The notes: generated by a model from the sequence alone, not told the origin. DNA of 5,076 nt from an uncultured Austwickia sp. (GCA_934678955.1 CAKUSI010000293.1:1-5076), one strand, 5' to 3'; counted from the first letter of the stretch, positions 1-5,076 are shown. Numbers and translations: made by a program.

Positions 1-634
1 ATGTCCTGGACGAACTGCGTGGCCCCGCCACGCCCGAACGAGGCCCCCAGACTGGGGACCGTGGCGCTGTGTCATATGCGCGCTTGGTTCTCGATCTGTA
101 GGGCACCCATCGCTGTGAAGAGCTTCTTGATCAGGTAGTTCTCTTCATTGTCCAGCGTCGCGCCGCCGAGCGAGGCGATGCCCATCGTCCGGTTGAGCTT
201 GCGGCCCTGGGCGTCCGTGTCCTGCCAGGTCCGGCGTCGCGTCGCGAGGATCCGGTCGGCGATCATGTCCGTCGCCTGGTCCAGCCCGAGGGACTCCCAC
301 TCCGTGGCGTGCGGGCGCCGGTAGAGAACCTTCGTCTGCCGGGTCGGCGCGTTGACGAGCTGCTCGGAGGCGCTGCCCTTGGGACACAGGCGTCCGCGGC
401 TGACCGGCGACTCCGGGTCGCCCTCGATCTGCACGATCTTCTCGTCCTTGACGAAAATCTGCTGCCCGCAACCGACGGCGCAATAGGGGCAGACCGACTT
501 GACGACGCGATCCGCCCGGGCCGTGCGAGCCGTCCAGTCACGCGTCTGCTTCGACTGCACGGCCGGACCGCGGCGAGGAAGTCGCCGGTGCGGAACTGCC
601 GTACGACCGGCCAGTCCACGAAGAACCTCGCCAT
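1..634 (-). CDS. fdh: Formate dehydrogenase catalytic subunit, selenocysteine-containing, N-terminal part, with an apparent frameshift
   Basis: Oxidises formate to CO2 at a molybdenum or tungsten bis-MGD centre, passing electrons through an iron-sulfur cluster. The ATG at 632-634 opens with MARFFVDWPVVRQF and has a strong Shine-Dalgarno. With one missing base restored near 574, the protein continues into Cys49-x2-Cys52-x3-Cys56-x27-Cys84 (CPYCAVGC ... CPKGSASEQ), the N-terminal [4Fe-4S] site of the family. It then runs through GGATLDNEENYLIKKLF and IENQARI to an in-frame UGA at residue 188. After the UGA the same frame reads HSATVPSLGASFGRGGAT, the conserved sequence after selenocysteine in actinomycete formate dehydrogenases, so the UGA is decoded, not a stop. 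No twin-arginine signal is seen, which suggests a cytoplasmic enzyme. The gene leaves the window at position 1, so most of the molybdopterin domains are unseen. The frameshift means it is either a sequencing error or a damaged gene. If taken literally, the downstream frame could only start at a GTG near 560, which has no ribosome binding site. Family assignment is firm; intactness is uncertain. Confidence 0.93.
26..66 (-). promoter_or_regulatory. Bacterial SECIS element in the fdh mRNA
   Basis: Twelve nucleotides after the UGA, the RNA GUCCCCAGUCUGGGGGC (window 59 down to 43) folds into a 7-bp stem (one G-U pair) closing a GUC triloop. The 17-nt length, the 12-nt spacing and the G-U-C apical sequence resemble the SelB-binding upper hairpin of E. 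coli fdhF, which lies 11 nt from its UGA. An outer helix is possible between CGCCACG (66-60) and CGUGGCG (32-26), seven perfect pairs. The element lies wholly inside coding sequence, as bacterial SECIS elements do. The fold was worked out by hand. Confidence 0.8.
72..74 (-). other. Selenocysteine codon (in-frame UGA) of fdh
   Basis: The codon read on the minus strand is TGA, placed between IENQARI and HSATVPSLG. Formate dehydrogenases place Sec or Cys here as the ligand to the metal centre. The frame stays open and conserved from here to position 1, which a true stop would not predict. Automatic gene callers would end the gene here, giving a falsely truncated product. Confidence 0.92.
570..578 (-). 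other. Apparent one-base deletion (frameshift) in fdh
   Basis: Upstream of this point the family-like N-terminus (MARFFVDWPVVRQFRTGDFL) lies in one frame. Downstream, GPAVQSKQTRDWTARTARADRVV and the cysteine cluster lie in the frame one base away. Adding a single G beside position 574 turns CTCGCCGCGGTCCGG into CTC GGC CGC GGT CCG, reading L-G-R-G-P, which I recall as the form of this segment in actinomycete homologues. The site is not a recognisable slippery heptamer, so programmed frameshifting is unlikely. A dropped G in a GC-rich read, or a genuine mutation, fits best. Confidence 0.75.
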
Positions 635-646
635 CGGTCCCTCCTT
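635..646 (-). promoter_or_regulatory. Ribosome binding site of fdh
   Basis: On the minus strand AAGGAGG (646-640) is followed by a 5-nt spacer (GACCG) and the ATG at 634. This is a full match to the anti-Shine-Dalgarno core. It fixes the fdh start at 634, in a frame different from the one holding the cysteine cluster, and this is what exposes the frameshift. Confidence 0.88.
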
Positions 647-730
647 CTCCGTAGGGTGCGCCGCGTGTGAGCTGCGCAACAGAGATGTCAGCAACAGGAG
701 AGTAACCCGACATCCGCCAAGGCCGCTCCT

Positions 731-836
731 CGGCCCACGCCGCCCACGGCCCACGCCGCCCACGGCCCACGCCGCCCACGGCCCATGCCCCCCTCGGCCC
801 ACGCCGCCCACGGCCCACGCCGCCCACGGCCCATGG
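731..836. repeat. Tandem array of a 16-bp GC-rich unit with G-quadruplex potential
   Basis: The unit CGGCCCACGCCGCCCA occurs at 731, 747, 763, 795 and 811. A diverged copy (CGGCCCATGCCCCCCT) sits at 779 and a partial copy at 827-836, all contiguous with no spacers. On the minus strand this gives about 13 runs of three or more G, separated by 3-6 nt, matching the G3-N(1-7) quadruplex pattern repeatedly. Each unit also holds a short CGGC-N4-GCCG dyad. Sixteen is not a multiple of three, so all frames stay open and read as Gly/Ala/Trp/Arg-rich repeats; this looks non-coding. The array lies after the recQ-like stop and upstream of fdh. The remaining 635-730 holds the fdh leader with two GCAACAG copies (676-682, 691-697); I see no convincing -10/-35 there. 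Confidence 0.9.
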
Positions 837-848
837 TGGGTGAGGGCG

Positions 849-3134
849 TCACGGCTCCCGCCGGATGACCAGCGGCAGCACCGCGTCGGCACCGGCGCGA
901 CGCAACGCCGCGGAGGCCAGCGTCACCGGCCAGCCGGAGGCTGTCGCGTCCACCACCAGCAGGACGCACCGACCGTCGAAGCCCTCCGGGACCTCGGGCG
1001 AGCCGGCGTCGTCGAGGCGCTGCTGCCAGGCGGCGGCCTCGGCCGAGCCCGATGGGCGCTCTCCGCCGGGTTCGGTCGGCGGCGGCCGAACGTGCCAGTG
1101 GCCGACCGGCAGCCGACCCACGGCGGCGAGATGCTCCGCGGCCTGAGCGGCCAGCGGGTACGCATGAGTGCCGCCCGAATCGACGTACCGCGTCGCGTAC
1201 GACACCACGAGATCCGACCGCCTGCCCCACTGGCGGCTCCACCGGGCGAGCACCCCGACCAGCGCGTCGAGCAGCTCGGGCGGCGCGTCGCCGGGGCGGT
1301 CGAGGCAGTCCCGCGCCGCCTGCTCCCACTCGGGAGCGTCCATCTCGATCAGCACGCGACCCTCGTCGGCGGCTTCGCCCGGGGGGATGCGGCCCCGCTT
1401 GCCGAAGGAGCCGCCAGGCCACATCTTGCGCGGCTCGTAGGCGTGGTCGACGCCGCGCAGGGCACGTTCCACGGCGGCCACGGCGTCCTGGCCGGGTCGC
1501 TCCGACAGCGGCTCCGGCAGGCGTCCCAGGCAGACCGAACAGCGCCCGCAGGGCCCGGCCCCCTCGTCGTCCAGACTGGCGCGCAGCAGCTCCATCAGGC
1601 AGGACCGGCCCGCCAGGTAGTCGCGCATGATCGCCGCCTCGCGCTCGCGGACCGCGACGATCCCCTCGTAGTGCGCGGCGTCGTAGTGCCAGGCCCTGCC
1701 CGTCGCCACCCACCCCTCGGGGGTGCGTTCGACGGCGCCGTCCACCGCGAGCTGCTTGAGCAGCAACTCGATGCGCCCCCGACGCAGCCCGGTCGCCGAC
1801 TCCAGCGACACGAGCGTGTGCGCCCGCGGGTCGTCCGTGGCGTCCGCGCCGTGCGCATCGTCCGCGCCGAGCGCGTCGAGCAATCGGCGAGCCATGTCCT
1901 CGCGGGGGAGTGTGGCCGTCGCGAAGTGTCGCCAGACGCCCTCGTCGGCGTGGGCCGGCAGCAGGACGACCAGGGCGTGGTCGATGCCGCGACCGGCGCG
2001 GCCGACCTGCTGGTAGTAGGACACCGGCGACGGCGGCGAGCCCAGGTGCACGACGAATCCCAGGTCGGGTTTGTCGTAGCCCATGCCGAGCGCCGACGTG
2101 GCGACCAGCGCCTTGACCTCATTGCGCCGCAGCGCGTCCTCCAGGTGCTCGCGCTGCTCGGGCTCCAGCCGACCGGTGTAGGTGCCCACGGGGTAGTCCT
2201 CACCGTGCACCGCCCGGATCGCGCGGGTCGCCCGCTCGGCGTCGGCCACGGTCAGCGCGTAGACGATCCCGGAGCCCGCCAACCGCGGCAGGTGCTCGGC
2301 CACCCAGGCAAGCCGCTCCAGCGGCGTCAGGTGGGGCGTCACCGCGAGCTGCAGGCTGTCCCGCCCGAGCGGCCCCCGCAGCACGGTCGTCACGTCGCCG
2401 AGCTGGGCGGCGACGTCGGCGGTGACCCGCGCGTTGGCGGTCGCGGTGGTGGCCAGCACCGGCACTCCGTCGTCAAGACGGGCTAATACGTCGGTCACGC
2501 GGCGGTAGTCGGGCCGGAAGTCGTGGCCCCAGTCCGAGATCGCGTGCGCCTCGTCGATGACGAGCAGGCCCAGGCGTCCGCTGATCGCGGCCAGCACCCG
2601 CCGCCCGAAGCTGGGGTTGGCCAGCCGCTCCGGGGACACCAGGAGCACGTCGACGCGGTCGGCCAGGAGATCCTCCTCGATCCCCGACCAGGCGTCGATG
2701 TTGGAGGAGTTGATCGTGACGGCGCGCAGCCCCGCCCGGGAGGCCGCTTCCACCTGGTCGCGCATGAGCGCGAGCAACGGCGACACGACGAGGGTCGGCC
2801 CGGCCCCGGCCGCCCGCCGAGCGGCGGTCGCGCACCAGTAGACCGCCGACTTCCCCCAGCCGGTGGCCTGCACGACCAGCACCCGCGCGCCATCCCCGGC
2901 GAGCGCGGCCACGGCCCGCGCCTGATCCTCGCGCAGCCGAGCGCCGGGCCCCGCCAGCGCCTCGATGACCCGCGCGGACGCCGCCTCCCACCCTCCGGTG
3001 ACCGTTTCGATGGGCGTCGCGGCCGCTATCGAGGGAGCCGCTGTCGGGGGAGCCTCTGTCGGGGGAGCCTCTGTCCGGAGAGCTCCCGTTGGGGGAGCCG
3101 CTGCCGGGGGAGCATTGCCAGGGGTGCTGCTCAT
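849..3134 (-). CDS. RecQ-family ATP-dependent DNA helicase with a phosphoribosyltransferase-like C-terminus
   Basis: A superfamily 2 helicase expected to unwind DNA 3' to 5' using ATP. From the ATG at 3134 it is 761 residues. Visible motifs are LREDQ (67-71, motif 0), ATGWGKS (90-96, Walker A), SPLLALMRDQV (motif Ia), VIDEAHAISDWGHDFRPDY (DEAH at 194-197, with the RecQ aromatic loop), ATTATAN (III), ATSALGMGYDKPD (V) and YYQQVGRAGRG (VI, about 373-383). A helix-turn-helix-like stretch near 440-480 precedes zinc-ligand cysteines 512, 529, 532 and 535 (CGRCSVC). No HRDC domain is seen. The last 120 residues resemble a phosphoribosyltransferase: LAEHLAAVGRLPVG-like text and VLLVVDATASGWPVTLASAALRRAGA. 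The second acidic residue expected in the PRPP loop is absent, so it is probably not catalytic. The start is uncertain: GTG 3158, ATG 3242 or ATG 3272 are in frame, none with a well-spaced Shine-Dalgarno. It is a family member, not a canonical RecQ orthologue. Confidence 0.93.
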   Translation of the reverse strand: MSSTPGNAPPAAAPPTGALRTEAPPTEAPPTAAPSIAAATPIETVTGGWEAASARVIEALAGPGARLREDQARAVAALAGDGARVLVVQATGWGKSAVYWCATAARRAAGAGPTLVVSPLLALMRDQVEAASRAGLRAVTINSSNIDAWSGIEEDLLADRVDVLLVSPERLANPSFGRRVLAAISGRLGLLVIDEAHAISDWGHDFRPDYRRVTDVLARLDDGVPVLATTATANARVTADVAAQLGDVTTVLRGPLGRDSLQLAVTPHLTPLERLAWVAEHLPRLAGSGIVYALTVADAERATRAIRAVHGEDYPVGTYTGRLEPEQREHLEDALRRNEVKALVATSALGMGYDKPDLGFVVHLGSPPSPVSYYQQVGRAGRGIDHALVVLLPAHADEGVWRHFATATLPREDMARRLLDALGADDAHGADATDDPRAHTLVSLESATGLRRGRIELLLKQLAVDGAVERTPEGWVATGRAWHYDAAHYEGIVAVREREAAIMRDYLAGRSCLMELLRASLDDEGAGPCGRCSVCLGRLPEPLSERPGQDAVAAVERALRGVDHAYEPRKMWPGGSFGKRGRIPPGEAADEGRVLIEMDAPEWEQAARDCLDRPGDAPPELLDALVGVLARWSRQWGRRSDLVVSYATRYVDSGGTHAYPLAAQAAEHLAAVGRLPVGHWHVRPPPTEPGGERPSGSAEAAAWQQRLDDAGSPEVPEGFDGRCVLLVVDATASGWPVTLASAALRRAGADAVLPLVIRREP
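3024..3113 (-). repeat. In-frame 15-bp repeats encoding a Pro/Ala/Thr-rich N-terminal linker
   Basis: Six 15-bp units (plus-strand form GCCTCTGTCGGGGGA) encode APPAA, APPTG, ALRTE, APPTE, APPTA and APSIA near the N-terminus of the helicase. The period equals five codons, so copy-number change keeps the frame. The segment is low-complexity, probably disordered, and lies before the helicase core. Its coding status depends on the start choice, but the codon-length period favours translation. Confidence 0.8.
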
Positions 3135-3175
3135 GCCCGGCACGCTAACGCGGGGCACCGACAACCCTTCGTCCC

Positions 3176-3240
3176 CGTCCGACCGCCTGCCCGCCCGCGC
3201 TGCCGCAACCCCACCTCCGTCCGACCGCCTGTTCGCCCGC
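3176..3240. repeat. Two 23-bp direct repeats upstream of the helicase start
   Basis: CGTCCGACCGCCTGCCCGCC and three further bases at 3176-3198 recur at 3218-3240 with two mismatches. The copies are 42 bp apart, a multiple of three, so if the longer helicase start (3242 or 3272) were used they would encode two RRSDG-containing segments. They may be non-coding leader instead. I see no other feature in 3135-3260. Confidence 0.7.
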
Positions 3241-3263
3241 ATCCTCCGCCCGCGCGTCTCAAT

Positions 3264-3302
3264 GGGTGACATCGCCAGAGTCAGAGGGTGACATCACCAG
3301 AG
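3264..3302. repeat. Two direct copies of GGGTGACATCRCCAGAG
   Basis: Copies at 3264-3280 and 3286-3302 differ at one base and are 22 bp apart, about two helical turns. The second copy contains the dyad GGTGA-CA-TCACC (3287-3298) and forms the outer left arm of the large dyad centred on 3337. The first lies outside that dyad. They could be protein-binding sites in the divergent promoter region, or a partial duplication of the element's end. Confidence 0.75.
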
Positions 3303-3386
3303 GGTGACTCACGTCGAGGTGGGAGGACTCACGCCGTACGAGTGAGTTGTCCTGCACCGACGTGAGTTACCCCTTGGTGATGTCCC
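3288..3386. repeat. Large near-perfect inverted repeat (about 99 bp) between divergent genes
   Basis: Every position offset from 3337 was compared by hand. Arms 3288-3334 and 3340-3386 form about 36 Watson-Crick pairs plus 5 G-T pairs in 47 positions. The three best blocks are GACATCACC (3290-3298) with GGTGATGTC (3376-3384), ACTCACGTCG (3307-3316) with CGACGTGAGT (3358-3367), and ACTCAC (3327-3332) with GTGAGT (3342-3347). The two ACTCAC motifs are 20 bp apart and are mirrored by two GTGAGT motifs 20 bp apart. No T-run follows either arm, and it lies between gene starts, so a terminator is unlikely. A multi-site operator, a cruciform or folded-RNA element, or a small palindromic mobile sequence are the alternatives. 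Confidence 0.85.
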
Positions 3387-3456
3387 GGGCCCCGGCGCCG
3401 AACGCCCCCGCAAGCCCGCCCGTCGACCGGCCGAGCGGGAGCCGGCGCTGCCCGAA

Positions 3457-3490
3457 AAGTCGCCTTCGGCCTGGTGACTTCCCTATATAT
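3457..3490 (+). promoter_or_regulatory. Likely promoter of the LLM oxidoreductase with an overlapping operator-like dyad
   Basis: CTATATAT at 3483-3490 is the only AT-rich patch in the region and fits a -10 box. Transcription would then begin at or next to the ATG at 3497, giving a leaderless or nearly leaderless mRNA, which is common in actinomycetes. No convincing -35 is seen. Just upstream, AAGTCGCC (3457-3464) and GGTGACTT (3473-3480) form a dyad with an 8-nt spacer (7 of 8 bases match), where a regulator could compete with RNA polymerase. Between 3387 and 3456 I see nothing specific. Confidence 0.5.
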
Positions 3491-3496
3491 GGAGAC

Positions 3497-4450
3497 ATGA
3501 CCGTCGTTGGTTTCCACGCCTCGCACGAGCAGATCTCCCCGCGACAACTCCTGCAGGACGTCCGCGACGCACAGGAGGCGGGCTTCGACGCGGCCATGTG
3601 CTCCGACCACTTCGCGCCCTGGGGCGAGCGGCAGGGGGAGTCCGGCTTCTCCTGGTCCTGGCTCGGCGCCGCGATGGCCACCACGGACTTGCCATACGGG
3701 TGTGTGTGCACGCCCGGCTACCGCTATCACCCGGCCGTCTTCGCGCAGGCCGCGGCCACGCTGGCCCAGATGTTTCCGGGGCGGTTCTGGGTGGCGCTCG
3801 GCAGCGGGGAGTGGTTGAACGAGTATGTCCTCGGCGGGCGCTGGCCCAGCAAGGACGAGCGGGATGCCCGGCTGCTGGAGTGCGCCGATGTGATCCGACG
3901 GCTCCTCGCCGGCGAGACCGTGACTCACCGCGGCCTGGTCACGGTCGAGGACGCGAAGATCTGGTCCCTGCCCGAGCAACCGCCCGCGCTGATCCAGCCC
4001 GCCGTCTCTGTCGCGACCGCCGCCCAGGGCGCCCGCTGGGCCGACGGGGTGGCGACCATCAACCAGCCGCACGAGAAGCTGCGGGCGCTCATCGACGCCT
4101 ACCGCGAGGCCGGCGGCGACGGCAAGCTCATCCTGCAGGTCCACGTGTCGTGGGCGCCGACCGCGGACGAGGCGTGGGCCATCGCCCGAGACCAGTGGAG
4201 CACCAACGTGCACCCCAGCCCTACTTGCTGGGACCTGACCCCCACCCACCTCGACCAGATCTCCCGGGGGGTGACCGACGAGCAGGTCGGCGAGGCGGTC
4301 TTGATCGACGACGACCTATCCCGCCTGGCCGACCGGATCCGCGCGATGGTGGAGCTGGGCTTCGACGAGGTCTACCTGCATCACGTGGGGAAGGTGCAGC
4401 GGCCCTGGATCGAGGCCGCCGCGGCGCACATACTCCCGCAGTTGCGATAG
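3497..4450 (+). CDS. LLM-class flavin-dependent oxidoreductase, probable non-F420 type (TIGR03885-like)
   Basis: A 317-residue TIM-barrel protein of the luciferase-like monooxygenase superfamily. The opening GFHASHEQISP, then GFDAAMCSDHFAPWGERQGESGFSW (residues 29-53), YRYHPAVFAQAAATLAQMFPGRFWVALGSGE (phosphate-loop region near 100-105), AGETVTHRGLVTVE and the C-terminal LGFDEVYLHHVGKVQR match the subfamily I know as probable non-F420 flavinoid oxidoreductases, thought to use FMN rather than F420. The substrate is unknown. The start at 3497 is chosen because family homology begins there, the upstream in-frame TTG (3347) would translate the large dyad, and a -10-like box sits just before it. 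GGAG (3491-3494) is only 2 nt from the ATG, too close for an efficient ribosome site, which fits leaderless translation. It reads toward a GH13 gene 124 nt downstream, so the two may be co-transcribed. Confidence 0.9.
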   Translation: MTVVGFHASHEQISPRQLLQDVRDAQEAGFDAAMCSDHFAPWGERQGESGFSWSWLGAAMATTDLPYGCVCTPGYRYHPAVFAQAAATLAQMFPGRFWVALGSGEWLNEYVLGGRWPSKDERDARLLECADVIRRLLAGETVTHRGLVTVEDAKIWSLPEQPPALIQPAVSVATAAQGARWADGVATINQPHEKLRALIDAYREAGGDGKLILQVHVSWAPTADEAWAIARDQWSTNVHPSPTCWDLTPTHLDQISRGVTDEQVGEAVLIDDDLSRLADRIRAMVELGFDEVYLHHVGKVQRPWIEAAAAHILPQLR

Positions 4451-4574
4451 ACGCCGCCCGCCGCCTCTCGACAGATCACTCCCTGCACGACCACTACCTC
4501 GACTGTCACGCCTCGACGACCATCGCCTGCACGAGCACCGCCTCTCGACGACGACCCCGCCGAAGGAGACATCC
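4451..4574 (+). other. Intergenic leader between the oxidoreductase and GH13 genes
   Basis: This gap contains no hairpin followed by a T-run, so no intrinsic terminator is visible. Short degenerate direct repeats are present: CCTGCACGACCAC at 4482-4494 recurs with one change at 4526-4538; CCGCCTCTCGAC at 4461-4472 recurs at 4538-4549; CTCGAC also occurs at 4498-4503 and 4512-4517. A strong ribosome site, AAGGAG (4563-4568), lies 6 nt before the ATG at 4575. The repeats may be chance in GC-rich sequence or a regulator-binding cluster. Confidence 0.6.
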
Positions 4575-5076
4575 ATGCGCATCACCGACACCTCGGACCT
4601 GTGGTGGAAGAACGCCGTCATCTACAGCCTCGACGTGGAGACGTTCAGCGACAGCAACGGCGACGGGATCGGCGACCTGCCCGGGCTGGCGCAGCGGATC
4701 GACTACCTCGCCGAGCTCGGCGTCACCGTCCTCTGGCTGATGCCGTTCTACCCGTCGCCGGACCTCGACGACGGCTACGACATCACGGACTTCTACGGCG
4801 TCGACCCGCGCCTCGGCACGCTCGGCGACCTGGTCGAGGTGCTGCGCACGGCGCACGACCGCGGGATGAAGGTCATCGTCGACCTCGTCCTCAACCACAC
4901 CTCGGACCAGCACCCGTGGTTCAAGGAGTCGCGCAAGAGCAAGGACAACCCGAAGAGGGACTGGTACGTCTGGCGCGGCACGAAGCCCCCGGACACCTCC
5001 GACCAGGTGGTCTTCCCGGACGTGGAGGACTCGATCTGGGAGAAGGACGAGACGACGGGGGAGTGGTACCTGCACC
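4575..5076 (+). CDS. GH13 alpha-amylase family / trehalose synthase-like enzyme, N-terminal part
   Basis: The start of a glycoside hydrolase family 13 protein acting on alpha-glucans or alpha-glucosides; 167 codons are seen before the window ends. Evidence: LWWKNAVIYSLDVETFSDSNGDGIGDLPGL (about 9-38, the first barrel strand and the DxNGDGxGD loop), ITDFYGVDPRLGTLGDLVEVL (about 70-90), and DLVLNHTSDQHPWF (103-116), which holds conserved region I (DxVxNH). RDWYVWRGTKPPD and EWYLH follow the pattern of trehalose synthases and oligo-1,6-glucosidase-like enzymes. The start is well supported by AAGGAG with 6-nt spacing. The catalytic Asp, Glu and Asp of regions II-IV lie beyond the window, so activity and exact specificity (trehalose synthase versus a related GH13 glucosidase) cannot be decided. 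No signal peptide is present, suggesting a cytoplasmic enzyme. Confidence 0.92.
   Translation, partial: MRITDTSDLWWKNAVIYSLDVETFSDSNGDGIGDLPGLAQRIDYLAELGVTVLWLMPFYPSPDLDDGYDITDFYGVDPRLGTLGDLVEVLRTAHDRGMKVIVDLVLNHTSDQHPWFKESRKSKDNPKRDWYVWRGTKPPDTSDQVVFPDVEDSIWEKDETTGEWYLH

Noticed and set aside
570..578. Programmed ribosomal frameshift
   Set aside because: No slippery heptamer is present, and a one-base insertion restores the expected residues.
731..836. CRISPR array
   Set aside because: The units are 16 bp, contiguous and without unique spacers; no cas gene is nearby.
635..892. Coding extension of fdh upstream through the 16-bp repeats
   Set aside because: All frames stay open there because of the repeat; the AAGGAGG site and family N-terminus place the start at 634.
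309..2486. A 725-codon open frame on the plus strand
   Set aside because: It lies antisense to fdh and the recQ-like gene, is rich in Arg, Pro and Gly with no recognisable motif, and is the usual artefact of GC-rich third positions.
3288..3386. Intrinsic terminator
   Set aside because: No T-run follows either arm, and the flanking genes diverge, so no transcript needs to end here.
3347..3496. TTG start giving the oxidoreductase 50 extra residues
   Set aside because: The extension has no family similarity, overlaps the large dyad and lacks a ribosome site.
3329..4249. A 306-codon minus-strand frame across the oxidoreductase
   Set aside because: It is antisense to a clearly recognised LLM-family protein and has no family features of its own.
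3598..4740. A 380-codon plus-strand frame overlapping the oxidoreductase and GH13 genes
   Set aside because: It is an alternative frame through two genes with strong family motifs in other frames.
4506..5075. A 189-codon minus-strand frame opposite the GH13 gene
   Set aside because: Val/Arg/Asp-rich antisense shadow of the GH13 coding sequence.

Overview
The window is very GC-rich with GC-biased third codon positions, and every gene resembles proteins of high-GC Actinobacteria (filamentous actinomycete type). The in-frame UGA in the formate dehydrogenase gene implies a host that makes selenocysteine. The genus cannot be read from this sequence.

Layout. (1) Positions 1-634, minus strand: the 5' part of a molybdenum/tungsten formate dehydrogenase catalytic subunit. 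It carries an in-frame UGA read as selenocysteine (72-74), a 17-nt SECIS-type hairpin just downstream (43-59), and an apparent one-base deletion near 574 that splits the reading frame. (2) Positions 635-848: a 214-nt gap holding a tandem array of a 16-bp unit (731-836), whose minus strand is a run of GGG tracts with G-quadruplex potential. (3) Positions 849-3134, minus strand: a RecQ-family DNA helicase with zinc-binding cysteines, no visible HRDC domain and a phosphoribosyltransferase-like C-terminal segment. (4) Positions 3135-3496: a divergent intergenic region with a near-perfect dyad of about 99 bp centred on 3337, extra partial copies of its arm, and a likely promoter at its right edge. 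(5) Positions 3497-4450, plus strand: an LLM-class flavin oxidoreductase of the probable non-F420 type. (6) Positions 4575-5076, plus strand: the start of a GH13 alpha-amylase/trehalose-synthase-like enzyme that runs off the window.

How the genes relate. The oxidoreductase and the GH13 enzyme are co-directional, 124 nt apart, and could share a transcript. recQ-like and fdh are co-directional but separated by the G-rich array, and fdh has its own strong ribosome binding site. No functional link between the leftward pair and the rightward pair is visible. The most unusual items are the Sec codon with its SECIS, the frameshift in the same gene, the G-tract array beside a RecQ-type helicase, and the large dyad between the divergent genes.
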